A stretch of 64,000 bases of DNA from Paenibacillus sp. Marseille-Q4541 (lineage in GTDB: Bacteria; Bacillota; Bacilli; Paenibacillales; Paenibacillaceae), in the NCBI RefSeq assembly GCF_018310695.1, contig NZ_JAGXCY010000026.1, positions 1-64,000 on the forward strand, written 5' to 3'. Shown here one piece after another: positions 17,906 through 27,081 of this stretch. The notes under the pieces are model-generated. The model saw nothing but the letters and a program-made list of their open reading frames with translations. It was not told where the DNA came from and made no database searches. Each line of letters begins with the position of its first letter. Position 1 is the first letter of the stretch. The translations under genes were made by a program, and so were the position numbers.

Positions 17906-18523
17906 ATGATGAATGTCGTTAAAGTTAGAGCCAGTGTATTTATTCCCATATCTTGGACTGAACCTAGGAAGGATGTAAAAACAGGAAACGTAATTCAATT
18001 TGAAGGGGACTCCCGAGAATTTACACCATATGCTGTCAATGCTATGCGCTCCAGAGTGGAACAAGAAGTAGTTGTAGATTTTTACAAAAATGAAATTTTC
18101 ACATATGAAAATACGGGCATAACAACAGAACGAGTCACAACTCCAAATGGTTCTGTTCATCAAAAAACTGGTAAAGCAAGTACAGAAGGAATTTTGTGCA
18201 CAGATATCGTCTGGGGTTCTGATGAAGTCAAGTTTCAAATGAGTGCAAGTGCTAGTAATCCATTAAATGAATATGCACCTCCTGTCGACTATCTATTAAT
18301 AGTACATATTAAAAAAGATGGTACCGTCAATATGCAAGGAGCACATGATGGGTTTCCTTGTTTTGAATTTTATAAGCAAGTAAACTTTGGGCCTTTTGAA
18401 CAAATATATACGCATGATTTCAGAGAAACGGGTGATACTCCTGAAGCTATGGCTGGAGAAATGGAGTATAGTTTCAAAAAAAATATTATAAAGCAGAATA
18501 ATAAGTACGTTCTAAATAACTAA
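17906..18523 (+). CDS. DUF3238-like protein
   Basis: A 205-residue protein resembling the DUF3238 family: an opening VRASVFIPISWTEP, then FEGDSREFTPYAVNAMRSR, and later VDYLLIVHIKKDGT. No signal peptide or membrane helix is seen. ATG 17906 was taken because TAGAGGTG lies six bases before it; the in-frame GTG just upstream falls inside that ribosome site. Function unknown. It is a single gene closed by its own terminator. Confidence 0.72.
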   Translation: MMNVVKVRASVFIPISWTEPRKDVKTGNVIQFEGDSREFTPYAVNAMRSRVEQEVVVDFYKNEIFTYENTGITTERVTTPNGSVHQKTGKASTEGILCTDIVWGSDEVKFQMSASASNPLNEYAPPVDYLLIVHIKKDGTVNMQGAHDGFPCFEFYKQVNFGPFEQIYTHDFRETGDTPEAMAGEMEYSFKKNIIKQNNKYVLNN

Positions 18524-18541
18524 GCACTTTTCATTTTATAT

Positions 18542-18581
18542 GGCAGTACCAACACTTTAATAGTGGAGGTACTGCTTTCTT
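18542..18581 (+). terminator. Terminator after the DUF3238-like gene
   Basis: GGCAGTACC pairs with GGTACTGCT, with an inner CACT/AGTG pairing, followed by TTCTTATT. Confidence 0.75.
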
Positions 18582-18790
18582 ATTAACTTTCCCCCAGCTG
18601 CTTATGAAAGGGGAGAGAGATTTGCTGAATTAACCTTTTCACTCAGTAGAAGATCTACGTTCGAGATCTGACGCAAAAAAGTCGTTATCTATGGTTAATT
18701 TGCTTTCATGGGTTAATATGATACGATTTGGATTGGCATTAGAATAGTGCCTAATTGTCTGTCCATTAAGACATGAATAGGAGGTTAGGT

Positions 18791-21250
18791 ATGCAAGAAA
18801 ATACATTGACGGCCTCGGATTTCAGATTTTCAATTAGCCTCCCTGACGACGCTATTGCCTCCTGGCATCAGGACCTAGAGGTGATGTACATATTGCAGGG
18901 AACTGGGGTACTACAGTTGGATGACAATCAGTTTACTTATGAAGTTCGGCAGGATGACATTATTGTGTTGAACAGCTACCAACTGCACTCCTTAGATATG
19001 CAAGGTTCGGGCAAGGCACTGTCGTTGTTTATTTCACGTACTTTTTTGGCGGCATTTTGTCCTGAAATTGAAAGTATGAATATAGAGTGTAAGTCTTTTC
19101 TGTACCCGAAGGAGGAGCAGGCTCGCTTTAATTTACTCCGCAGTGAGTTCGCCAGCGTATTCCAGGCCTATTACAAAAACGAATCTCGTTTCCCTATATT
19201 GCTGCGTAGTCGTGTAGGGGTACTGCTGAACAACCTAGTGCATAATTTTCTTGAACAGACCAAGCCTAAGGATCCCTCCAGATCATCAAGTAGGGAAAGG
19301 TTGCGCAAAGCGACCGATTATATCCACCAACATTATCGGGAAAATATTACACTGAGTGAACTAGCCTCCACTATCTATTTAAGTAGTTCCTACCTGTCTC
19401 ATTTATTTCAGAAACAGCTTGGTCTTACTTTTACTGCCTACCTTACGAATGTCAGGTTGAGTCAGGCAATGACTCTTCTTCGTAGTGAAAGAACAATAAC
19501 AGACATCGCTTCAGAAGTTGGTTTTCCTAGTGCCAACGCGTTGATCGATGCCTTCAAACGGCGCTTTGGTGTTACACCAGGCCAATACCGTCACATAAAT
19601 GAGCATGATACCGCTATACCTAAAGAAAACGGTATGACCAGTGAGGGATTCTCGACCGATTTTTCTTCACTGACGCAGCATTTGCATCACCCCGAGCAAT
19701 CCATTGTCCACCCCCAGGTCAACGAGGTACATGATCTTCATGTGGATACTAGCCGTAAGATTCGGATGTTGAGTCACAACTGGCGAACGTTAGTAAATGC
19801 AGGATATGCCAAAGATCTGTTGAATGGCGCGGTACAGGCGCAAATACGAAAGTTGCAAAAGGAGATTGGTTTTCGCTATTTGCGCTGCAAAGGTCTGTTA
19901 GACGATGACATGATGCTGTATGTCAGCAAATTATCGGGCAGCGCAGATTATAACTTTGTTTATGTAGATGAGGTACTGGACTTCATGCTTTCCGTGGAGT
20001 TAAAACCTTATGTGGAATTCAGTTATATGCCCTCTGCATTAGCGAGGGAAGCTGTGTTTCCATTTAAGAGGCCAAGCATCCTATCGATGCCTGAAAAATT
20101 AGACGATTGGCTCGCCCTTGTGACTTCCCTTGTTCGGCATTTCATTGACCGATATGGGATTGAGTCCGTGCGGGAATGGAGGTTCGCTCCCTTTGTGAGT
20201 CCAGAGTTTTCGGGCTATGGTGTGTTTACAATGGAAGAATATTGGGTGCTTTACCGAGAGACTACCCACGCCATCCGTGCTATCGATCCCCAGCTACATA
20301 TCGCTGGACCAGGAAGCAACATTGATTCGAGTGATTATATCAGCGACTTTCTAGTTTCTTGCAGTAAGGGAAATTGTATGCCCGACTCACTGGCTCTACG
20401 TGCTTATCACAGCATATTACCTGGTCAGGAAGACTCGGGTCTACAGATCATGGCAGAGGATGAAGCTTTTCCACTTGCGGCAAGCGGCGATGAACAGTTT
20501 TTGGAGCACACGCTGCATAAGGTCAAAAAGTTGCTGCGCCAACGTGGTTTCGGCAATCTGCCTGTGATTCTTGAAGAGTGGAGCAATAGCATCTGGCAAC
20601 GTGATTTGTGCAACGATACCTCTTACAAATCTGCTTTTCTTTTTAAAAACATATTGGAAAACTATGACCAGTTTGAGGCGATGGGATACTGGTCGCTGAG
20701 TGACCACATGGAGGAGATTGTTCCTTTGCCGGATCTTTTTCATGGTGGGTTTGGGTTATTTACTCGCGGGGGATTGCCTAAAAGCTGTTATCGGGCCCTG
20801 CAGTTATTGCGGTATGCAGGTAACAGCCTGATATCTGAAGGTGACGGATATTTTATCACTTCTTCGAAAGGTGAAATACAAATATTTTTATATAATTATT
20901 GTCATTATGATACTCTATATCGCTACCGCCATACCACTCACCTGACTCAAACTGAAAGGTATAACGTGTTCAATATACGCAATTCCCGTCAGTACCACAT
21001 TCGTCTGGACGGCTTAACGCCAGGCGACTATACAGAGCGCAGGTATTCTATAGGTCCGGATGGGGGAAGTGCCTTTGACGAATGGCTGAAAATGGGTGCG
21101 CCTAAGGACATGCGTTCAGAAGAATGGTCTTATCTTGAAAGTCGTTCTCTGCCATTATTTCAAATGCACTCGCGGCAAGTGACAGAGGATTTTGTGGTAA
21201 ATGCTGTGGTTCAGCCACATGAGGTACAAGTGATTTTACTAACACGATAA
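18791..21250 (+). CDS. AraC-type regulator fused to a GH39-like domain
   Basis: An 819-residue fusion. Residues 1-135 look like a cupin-type sensor (SWHQDLEVMYILQG), about 165-275 hold two AraC helix-turn-helix units (ITLSELASTIYLSSSYLSH; ITDIASEVGFPSANALID), and the remainder resembles a GH39 beta-xylosidase barrel. In GH39 enzymes the acid/base glutamate lies in a W-x-FEVWNEPN segment; here the matching WRFAPFVSPEF lacks it, while the nucleophile-like LEEWSNS remains. The barrel is therefore probably a sugar sensor, not an enzyme. Start 18791 follows a perfect AGGAGG; an upstream ATG at 18773 precedes that site. Regulatory target is unknown; no sugar genes adjoin it. Confidence 0.88.
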   Translation: MQENTLTASDFRFSISLPDDAIASWHQDLEVMYILQGTGVLQLDDNQFTYEVRQDDIIVLNSYQLHSLDMQGSGKALSLFISRTFLAAFCPEIESMNIECKSFLYPKEEQARFNLLRSEFASVFQAYYKNESRFPILLRSRVGVLLNNLVHNFLEQTKPKDPSRSSSRERLRKATDYIHQHYRENITLSELASTIYLSSSYLSHLFQKQLGLTFTAYLTNVRLSQAMTLLRSERTITDIASEVGFPSANALIDAFKRRFGVTPGQYRHINEHDTAIPKENGMTSEGFSTDFSSLTQHLHHPEQSIVHPQVNEVHDLHVDTSRKIRMLSHNWRTLVNAGYAKDLLNGAVQAQIRKLQKEIGFRYLRCKGLLDDDMMLYVSKLSGSADYNFVYVDEVLDFMLSVELKPYVEFSYMPSALAREAVFPFKRPSILSMPEKLDDWLALVTSLVRHFIDRYGIESVREWRFAPFVSPEFSGYGVFTMEEYWVLYRETTHAIRAIDPQLHIAGPGSNIDSSDYISDFLVSCSKGNCMPDSLALRAYHSILPGQEDSGLQIMAEDEAFPLAASGDEQFLEHTLHKVKKLLRQRGFGNLPVILEEWSNSIWQRDLCNDTSYKSAFLFKNILENYDQFEAMGYWSLSDHMEEIVPLPDLFHGGFGLFTRGGLPKSCYRALQLLRYAGNSLISEGDGYFITSSKGEIQIFLYNYCHYDTLYRYRHTTHLTQTERYNVFNIRNSRQYHIRLDGLTPGDYTERRYSIGPDGGSAFDEWLKMGAPKDMRSEEWSYLESRSLPLFQMHSRQVTEDFVVNAVVQPHEVQVILLTR

Positions 21251-21268
21251 ACAGAAAATAATACAACG

Positions 21269-21297
21269 AGGATGACACCTATGTCATCCTTTTTTGA
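21269..21297 (+). terminator. Terminator after the AraC-GH39 gene
   Basis: AGGATGACA and TGTCATCCT form a perfect 9-bp stem followed by seven T. Confidence 0.9.
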
Positions 21298-21524
21298 TTT
21301 TTATATCTTATTTTTGCGTTCGACTACTATTATGGAATCGTTTTCTTTTTTTAAAATAAATGAAATATATAACAAAAGAAATAATGCGATATTTTTTCTG
21401 AAGACCAATACCTATAATTAAGTTATAGCAAACCAACTATAAATTGACGCGATGAATTTTACCATCAGGCCTAACGGAGTAAACATAGGCTGAGTGGATA
21501 CAACATTCGAAAAGGAGCATCATC

Positions 21525-22637
21525 ATGGAACGTAAATATTCTCAAGAGCTTCTTACATCTATTCTTGAAAGGCAGCATGTAATTAATGAAAATGGACTAG
21601 ATATCCTGATTAAGCCCATTCCTGAAACTGATGAGGCTGGCGTGCTGGATCCCCGCTTTTATCAGAGTATGGAGTCAATCCTGAAGGGCCTCAATGGCAT
21701 GTTGGTTAAGATGATGTTGAAAAGCAGTAAAAAGAAAAATATCCAAAAAAGTGCAGCTCAAATGCGCAAGATGATGAATGGCGTGAACAGCATTCCGATC
21801 ACGGAAGGTGTTGATGTGAGGCATGCTACCGTTCAGAACGGCGATGTGGCAGTACCGGTGCGAATTTATACCCCGCAGAAGAAGAAGGCAGGTTTGCAGC
21901 CCGTGTTTTATTACATCCACGGAGGAGGTTTCGTAGCGGGTGGACCTGATGTGGTGGAGGAGATGTGCAAGCTCGTGGTAGCGAATACCGGGTGTGTATC
22001 GATTCAGGTTGATTATCGCCTAGCTCCAGAAAATCCATACCCTGCTGGGCTCGATGATTGTTATGCCGTGTTGAAATGGGTATATGCTCACGCCGAAGAA
22101 TTCAATGGTGACCCGCATCGCATTTGTATCTCCGGTGATTCCGCAGGTGGGAATCTAGCCACGGTGTGCGCAATGAAGGATCGGGATGAGGGAACTCAGA
22201 TGGTGAAGGCTCAGGCACTACTATATCCAAGTGTGGACGCAGCAGGTATGAAGGAACATATGCAGCGCAGAGATGTATATGAAATATCACCGTCTCAGGA
22301 AAAACCGATTCGTTCGATACTGGATCTGTTGAGCGGCGGTTTAGGAAGCGTCAGCTTAGGTGAATATTTGGGGGTACCTGATGATACAATCCCTCAAGTG
22401 AGCCCGCTGCGAGGTGATCTGAAAGGAATGCCACCTACCATTATTTTGTTTGGCGAATATGACTTTTTGCGTATAGAGGATGATGCTTATGCCTTAAAGC
22501 TGAAGGAGTCGGGCGTCAAAGTAAAAACGGTACGATACAAAGGACTTTCTCATGGCTTTGCCGATCAGGTGGGTGTCACACCGCAAGCGGAAGATAGTTT
22601 GATTGAAATTGGGAATTTCATGTTAGAGAATGTGTAA
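21525..22637 (+). CDS. Alpha/beta hydrolase, hormone-sensitive-lipase (HSL) type
   Basis: A 370-residue esterase with the HSL oxyanion motif YIHGGGFVAGG, the nucleophile elbow ISGDSAGGN, the acidic residue in FGEYDFLR and the histidine in LSHGFAD. The N-terminal 100 residues form the cap region. No signal peptide is visible, so it should act in the cytosol on short acyl or aryl esters. The A-G-rich AAAGGAG site before the ATG is good. It stands as a single gene. Confidence 0.92.
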   Translation: MERKYSQELLTSILERQHVINENGLDILIKPIPETDEAGVLDPRFYQSMESILKGLNGMLVKMMLKSSKKKNIQKSAAQMRKMMNGVNSIPITEGVDVRHATVQNGDVAVPVRIYTPQKKKAGLQPVFYYIHGGGFVAGGPDVVEEMCKLVVANTGCVSIQVDYRLAPENPYPAGLDDCYAVLKWVYAHAEEFNGDPHRICISGDSAGGNLATVCAMKDRDEGTQMVKAQALLYPSVDAAGMKEHMQRRDVYEISPSQEKPIRSILDLLSGGLGSVSLGEYLGVPDDTIPQVSPLRGDLKGMPPTIILFGEYDFLRIEDDAYALKLKESGVKVKTVRYKGLSHGFADQVGVTPQAEDSLIEIGNFMLENV

Positions 22638-22730
22638 TGATAAAGCGGATTCTGGTATGGCTTTCGGCAGCTGATTTAACGTGCTGAGAAATTCTGTTCA
22701 GATATTAAGAAGCAAAACTTAGTGTTATCA

Positions 22731-22763
22731 AAAAAAGTTGATGTCATAGACATCAGCTTTTTA
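22731..22763 (+). terminator. Terminator after the HSL esterase
   Basis: AAAAAGTTGATGTC and GACATCAGCTTTTT pair with one G-T; the T-run ends the hairpin. It lies directly before the histidine-kinase relic. Confidence 0.75.
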
Positions 22764-22765
22764 AC

Positions 22766-22933
22766 TCTATTTTCCAACGATTCTATCGCGGAGAGAACGC
22801 CAAACAAACAGAAGGAGTAGGTATCGGACTCTATCTCGTACGTAAAATTGTGACTCAACAAGGTTGATATATAAAAGTATCTTTTGTGGTTTGCCAAGGA
22901 AGCAACTTTTCAATTTTCATGACTATAAGTTAG
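22766..22933 (+). pseudogene. Relic of a sensor histidine kinase C-terminus
   Basis: Translation gives FQRFYRGENAKQTEGVG followed by IGLYLVRKIVTQQG, the F and G2 boxes of a histidine-kinase ATPase domain. A TGA then interrupts the reading frame where glycine is expected, and YIKVSFVVCQGSNFSIF continues in frame to a TAG at 22931. The N-terminal part and any response regulator are missing, so this is a decayed fragment of about 55 codons. The rest of 22638-23059 shows only a terminator and the promoter region of the next gene. Confidence 0.8.
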
Positions 22934-23059
22934 AAAATTTATACATATGGGAACAATTAGAATAATCAGAATACTACCTACGAATCATCATTTATTTGCC
23001 AAAAAGGTGATAATTATTATAGACTATTTTCTATCGGTCTTGTCGAAAGGGGAAGTATA

Positions 23060-23932
23060 ATGCATCAAAAGGGTAAACAAAAGTCAAAAAAACTGAAAGT
23101 AATCTCAAAAGTATTATTCATAATGATTGGGGCTTTTATAACTGCATATGGTCTAGAAGCAGTATTAATACCCAACAACGTTTCAGACGGTGGTGTGACT
23201 GGTCTCAGTATCGTTGGCTCAAAACTGTTTGGATTACCATTAGGGTTGCTAATTGGTGTACTTAACATTCCTTTTGTTTGGTTAGGATATAAGCAAATAG
23301 GTAAAAGCTTCGCTATTTATTCGGTTATCGGTATTGCCTCACTAGCAGTTGGGACTAGTCTTATGCATCATGTACCAACGATTATTCAAGGGGATACCTT
23401 GTTAATTACCGTTGTTGGTGGGATTATCATCGGTTTTGGGATGGGGTTAGCATTGCGTAATGGCGGTGCATTAGATGGGATAGATATGTTAGCAGTACTG
23501 CTATCACGAAAAATACCTTTTGGAACTAGTGATCTAATCTTATTCTTGAATATGTTCGTCTTTATTGTTGTTTCAACCGTATTTGGCCTACAGGGGGCAA
23601 TTTTATCAGCACTTGCTTATTTTATTGCTTCTAAAGTAATTCATATTGTGGAAGAAGGTTTGAGCGGATCTAAAACCTTTAAAATTATCACAAATCAACC
23701 CGAAATCATGGTAGAAACGATACGTGACCGATTAGGTCGTGGAGCAACCTATACAGATGCTTACGGCGGATACTCTAATGAACAATTCAAAGAAATCACA
23801 TGTGTAATTAACCGCATGGAAGAAAGCAAAATAAAAGAAATCATTCATGAAATTGACCCAAATGCTTTTGTTGTAGTATATGATGTAGCAGAAGTTAAAG
23901 GCGGTAATTTCAAAAAGAAAGATATACATTAA
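23060..23932 (+). CDS. YitT family membrane protein
   Basis: A 290-residue protein of the YitT/YqfU family common in Bacilli. Five to six hydrophobic segments fill residues 18-190; AYGLEAVLIPNNVSDGGVTG is typical of the first helix and loop. The C-terminal soluble DUF2179 domain (about 200-285) contains RLGRGATYTDAYGGYS. The function is unsettled. A GAAAGGGGAAG ribosome site precedes the ATG. Confidence 0.92.
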   Translation: MHQKGKQKSKKLKVISKVLFIMIGAFITAYGLEAVLIPNNVSDGGVTGLSIVGSKLFGLPLGLLIGVLNIPFVWLGYKQIGKSFAIYSVIGIASLAVGTSLMHHVPTIIQGDTLLITVVGGIIIGFGMGLALRNGGALDGIDMLAVLLSRKIPFGTSDLILFLNMFVFIVVSTVFGLQGAILSALAYFIASKVIHIVEEGLSGSKTFKIITNQPEIMVETIRDRLGRGATYTDAYGGYSNEQFKEITCVINRMEESKIKEIIHEIDPNAFVVVYDVAEVKGGNFKKKDIH

Positions 23933-23938
23933 TTACTG

Positions 23939-23988
23939 AAAAAACGCGTTGGTAGAGAAGGATCTCTCTCTCCAGCGCGTTATTTGTT
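23939..23988 (+). terminator. Terminator after the YitT-like gene
   Basis: AACGCGTTGG pairs with CCAGCGCGTT (one G-T), with an inner GAGAG/CTCTC pairing, then TATTTGTTT. Confidence 0.8.
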
Positions 23989-24031
23989 TACCTAATCGGA
24001 TTGAATAGGTTACATTTAGGTCCCATTAGAA

Positions 24032-24370
24032 TTACCAACGGCCGATGATGACAAATATCAACAACGCCAAGAAAATGAGGGGCATACTAATGGCCTTATA
24101 TTCTCCCTTTTTTGCATGATGTCCAGCAGCAAGAACCATGATTACGCCAAGTCCAATCGCTGCAAAAGATGTCAATGAAGGTACGATTCCGGTCGCGAGC
24201 GGTAGTATTAAGCCAAGTCCTCCAAGAATTTCAGATATTCCTATAAAAATTTCTAATCCTTTAGACGTTCCTGAGTCATGTGCTTTCTTTAACTGGAAAG
24301 CTTTCATAGAACCAAGCATTACGAAAAACAATCCTAAGATAATTTGCACGATCCATAAGGCAATATTCAT
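24032..24370 (-). CDS. DoxX-like membrane protein
   Basis: A 112-residue protein with four hydrophobic helices; VMLGSMKAFQL and FIGISEILGGLGLILP are characteristic of the DoxX-like family. Members act as small integral membrane components in redox or electron-transfer settings, often under HxlR control. It diverges from the HxlR gene at 24501, and the 130-base gap between them should hold both promoters and the operator. Confidence 0.85.
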   Translation of the reverse strand: MNIALWIVQIILGLFFVMLGSMKAFQLKKAHDSGTSKGLEIFIGISEILGGLGLILPLATGIVPSLTSFAAIGLGVIMVLAAGHHAKKGEYKAISMPLIFLALLIFVIIGRW

Positions 24371-24500
24371 ACAATGATTCTCTCCTTTATTATTTAACTT
24401 ATAGGTGTATAATAATTCCTAGTTCTATTTTTTAGAAGTAGGCACTCAAAATAAACATAGTATACAAAAAGATACCTAGATAATTAAAGGAGGATCTCTA

Positions 24501-24842
24501 ATGGATGCGGAATCGGAATGTAAATTCGATAAGGTAATAGAAATTCTTGTAGGCAAATGGAAACCCATCATTCTGTATCATCTTTTAACAAATGGCACAA
24601 TGAGATTTAGCGAACTTCAAAGAGCGATACCGGATATAACAAAAAAAATGCTTACCCAACAATTAAGGGAACTAGAGTATCACGATATCGTTCATCGTGA
24701 GATCTATCTCCAAATCCCTCCTAAAGTTGAATATTCCATCACAGAGTACGGTAAAGGAATGGACACAGTTGTACAGGCAATGCATGATTGGGGAATAGCT
24801 CATGTAAAACACTTAAAAGAATTATATGGGGAGACCAATTAA
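24501..24842 (+). CDS. HxlR-type winged-helix regulator
   Basis: A 113-residue HxlR/MarR-like regulator: C7 near the N-terminus, LVGKWKPIILYHLLTNG, MRFSELQRAIPDITKKMLTQ as the recognition helix region and VEYSITEYGK as the wing. Relatives with a single N-terminal cysteine sense thiol-reactive compounds, including quinones and aldehydes. It most likely controls the divergent DoxX-like gene and itself. AGGAGG is seven bases upstream of the start. Confidence 0.9.
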   Translation: MDAESECKFDKVIEILVGKWKPIILYHLLTNGTMRFSELQRAIPDITKKMLTQQLRELEYHDIVHREIYLQIPPKVEYSITEYGKGMDTVVQAMHDWGIAHVKHLKELYGETN

Positions 24843-25034
24843 CTGTTAATTTTGCACTGGACGAATGACCAATCGAGGAGCTATCCAATCCATTTAAACC
24901 TAAATAACGCTATTTCGTTACATTGAACAGGTCGATTATGATCAGATACTCACCATCATTGACATTATCTTCGTTAGTTTACTGGATAATGCGTGAAAGA
25001 CCAAGTAAAGCGATCTCATACGATTACCACCAAA

Positions 25035-25079
25035 ACAAACAAGCCGGAAGCAGTTAACATGCTTCTGGCTTGTTTGTCT
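25035..25079 (+). terminator. Strong hairpin between HxlR and the membrane gene
   Basis: ACAAACAAGCCGGAAGCA and TGCTTCTGGCTTGTTTGT form an 18-bp stem with a single G-T pair around GTTAACA. It can serve genes on either strand. The 180 bases before it (24843-25034) hold no intact gene; one frame ending in SLLDNA is faintly like a histidine-kinase N box but too short to name. Confidence 0.85.
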
Positions 25080-25141
25080 TCCTGTAACATTCTTAATCCC
25101 CATCATTTTGCTAGTAACTAATATCATATATTAAATTCTAA

Positions 25142-25516
25142 TTATGCAGTTTTTACTACTATACTTCTTCTATTGCGTAAAGGTAATACAATATATATAA
25201 CATCGAAAATAGTGCAGAAAATACCACATATAAGGACTACCGGATTATAAGTCATGATACCCATTGTAATTGTGGGAGCAAGAGTCCCGATCCATTTTGC
25301 GAATGCAAGTAACAAACACTGACCTTCCATATTTCCACGCAAAATAAACATATTGAGAAACAGAATGGACATCAACAGATTTTGTAAAAAAGCTGAGTAC
25401 ATTGCACCCATAACAAATCCAAATTCTTGTATGAACACGAGCTGTAAAGCAAAGCAGCACAATAAAACTAATATAGTCCACGGTGCAAATAGTTTATTAC
25501 TTATAGATAAAGCCAT
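25142..25516 (-). CDS. Small four-helix membrane protein, unknown function
   Basis: A 124-residue protein with four hydrophobic segments spread over its length (starting WTILVLLCCFALQLVFI) and a basic C-terminal tail, LRNRRSIVVKTA. No family recognised. It diverges from the flavin monooxygenase gene, and the Fur-like box between them is nearer the monooxygenase. The hairpin at 25035-25079 lies downstream of its stop. Confidence 0.6.
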   Translation of the reverse strand: MALSISNKLFAPWTILVLLCCFALQLVFIQEFGFVMGAMYSAFLQNLLMSILFLNMFILRGNMEGQCLLLAFAKWIGTLAPTITMGIMTYNPVVLICGIFCTIFDVIYIVLPLRNRRSIVVKTA

Positions 25517-25608
25517 TTCTTTTTGCCATACTTGAAAAAAGTCATCAATCTGCTTTCATCCGTGATTTGTCTATTGGCATTTTTTGTAGTTCTGCTAGAC
25601 TAAATAGT

Positions 25609-25627
25609 GATAATGAGAATCATTATT
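25609..25627 (+). promoter_or_regulatory. Fur-type iron box
   Basis: The 19 bases GATAATGAGAATCATTATT differ from the classic Fur box at two positions and contain a perfect ATAATGA/TCATTAT inverted repeat around GAA. They overlap a possible -10 (GATAAT) and lie about 50 bases before the monooxygenase start. Iron-responsive repression is therefore likely. Confidence 0.8.
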
Positions 25628-25675
25628 ACTATGTTATGTTTCAAAGCTTATTTCAATAGAGGGAGGTTGGTAGAG

Positions 25676-26980
25676 TTGACTGCAAATAGACAATTATGTA
25701 TTGGATTATCCTTATCTGCAACATGGATGAAAGGAGACGGTTGGCGGCGCCCAGACAGTGATATAGAAAAAATGGGGTCTATTGACTATTACATTGATTT
25801 GGCAAAGCTGGCGGAGAAGGCGAAGCTCGATTTTCTTTTCAAGGCGGATTATCTTTATCTTAGCCCACAGCTGCTAGGCGATTCCGCAAATTTTGGTAGT
25901 CCTGACCCTACTATGTTTTTTGCAGCGATTGCTCGTGAAACTCAGCGGATCGGATTGGTCACGACAGTTTCTACTACTTTCAATCCGCCGTATGTTGTCG
26001 CAAGGCAGCTTCAGTCGTTGCACTGGCTCAGCAATGGGCGCGCTGGATGGAATATCGTAACTTCGATTGAAGGAGCTGATAATTTCGGTGATTCGCCGAT
26101 GCCTTCTCCGCAAGAAAGATATGCGAAAGCAATGGAATTTACTGATGTCGTACGCAAACTCTGGGATAGTTTTCCGAATGAAGCAATTGTGATTGACCGC
26201 GAGTCTGGCATTTTTTCTGATAAGGACAAGGTTTCATCCATTCATCATTCAGGTGATTTTTTCAGTGTCCAGGGACCGCTTACTTTGCCTGCACATAGAT
26301 CTGGATCTATTCCTTTGTTTCAAGCAGGTGCATCAGATACAGGACGTAATTTTGCCTCTTCCATAGCGGATGCTATTTTTGCTGCCATGCCAGACCTTGA
26401 ATCCGGAGTGGAATTACGAAATGATCTGAGAAGTAGAGCTCAGGAACATGGCCGTAATCCGAACGCTATCAAAGTTTTGCCAGGGTTGTATTTTTTCTTG
26501 GCTGAAACTCGCGAAGAAGCACATGAATTACATAAGTCTGCGCATGCACATTTGAGTATGGAGCGCAGACATGCATCGCTGATGTCAGTACTTGGTCTTG
26601 ATTTAAGTAGCTTTGCCTTGGATGATTGCGTAACTACCGATATGCTTCCCGATCCGAATCAGTCAGTCCGCAGCCGGACTCATGCTGAGTTGTTACGCCG
26701 TTATATCACCAATCACGAGCCTACCGTGGAAGAGGTGTTGATAAGGCCAGAGGTCGTGGGATCTGCTCACTGGGTTTCCGTTGGAACGGTAGAGGACGTA
26801 TTAAATGATATTATTGAGCGGCATGAGGCAGGGGTGATAGACGGATTTATAGCACTTCCAGGAGGTTCAGAGGAATCCATGAAACTATTTTTTGAAAAAC
26901 TGCTGCCGCAGTTGGTTGAAAGAGGCTTGTTCAGAACCGAATATGAAGGTTCGACTCTGAGGGCACATTTGGGAATTTAA
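25676..26980 (+). CDS. Flavin-dependent monooxygenase of the NtaA/SnaA/DszA class
   Basis: A 434-residue luciferase-like FMNH2-dependent monooxygenase of the NTA-monooxygenase type. Typical segments are LAEKAKLDFLFKADYL, RIGLVTTVSTTFNPPYVVAR, GRAGWNIVTS and PLFQAGASDTGRNFA. TTG 25676 is taken as start because GGGAGG lies nine bases upstream; the longer in-frame ATG at 25607 would place the Fur box inside the gene. Such enzymes need reduced flavin from a partner reductase, not encoded nearby. The Fur-type box suggests induction in iron shortage, perhaps for opening an iron-binding compound or a sulfur source. Substrate unknown. Confidence 0.88.
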   Translation: MTANRQLCIGLSLSATWMKGDGWRRPDSDIEKMGSIDYYIDLAKLAEKAKLDFLFKADYLYLSPQLLGDSANFGSPDPTMFFAAIARETQRIGLVTTVSTTFNPPYVVARQLQSLHWLSNGRAGWNIVTSIEGADNFGDSPMPSPQERYAKAMEFTDVVRKLWDSFPNEAIVIDRESGIFSDKDKVSSIHHSGDFFSVQGPLTLPAHRSGSIPLFQAGASDTGRNFASSIADAIFAAMPDLESGVELRNDLRSRAQEHGRNPNAIKVLPGLYFFLAETREEAHELHKSAHAHLSMERRHASLMSVLGLDLSSFALDDCVTTDMLPDPNQSVRSRTHAELLRRYITNHEPTVEEVLIRPEVVGSAHWVSVGTVEDVLNDIIERHEAGVIDGFIALPGGSEESMKLFFEKLLPQLVERGLFRTEYEGSTLRAHLGI

Positions 26981-27029
26981 TACCTGATACTCTAGATGGC
27001 CAAGAAGGTTTGAAAAATAGAATGTAAAG

Positions 27030-27081
27030 AAGCGGCATCCGTTCCTCGAAATATGGCGAGAGGGCGGGTGCCGTATTTTTA
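27030..27081 (+). terminator. Terminator after the monooxygenase
   Basis: GCGGCATCCG pairs with CGGGTGCCGT (one G-T), with an inner CCTCG/CGAG pairing, followed by ATTTTTAT. Confidence 0.8.

Noticed and set aside
24930..24998. Second histidine kinase relic (frame ending SLLDNA)
   Set aside because: Only about 20 residues fit loosely; too little for a call.
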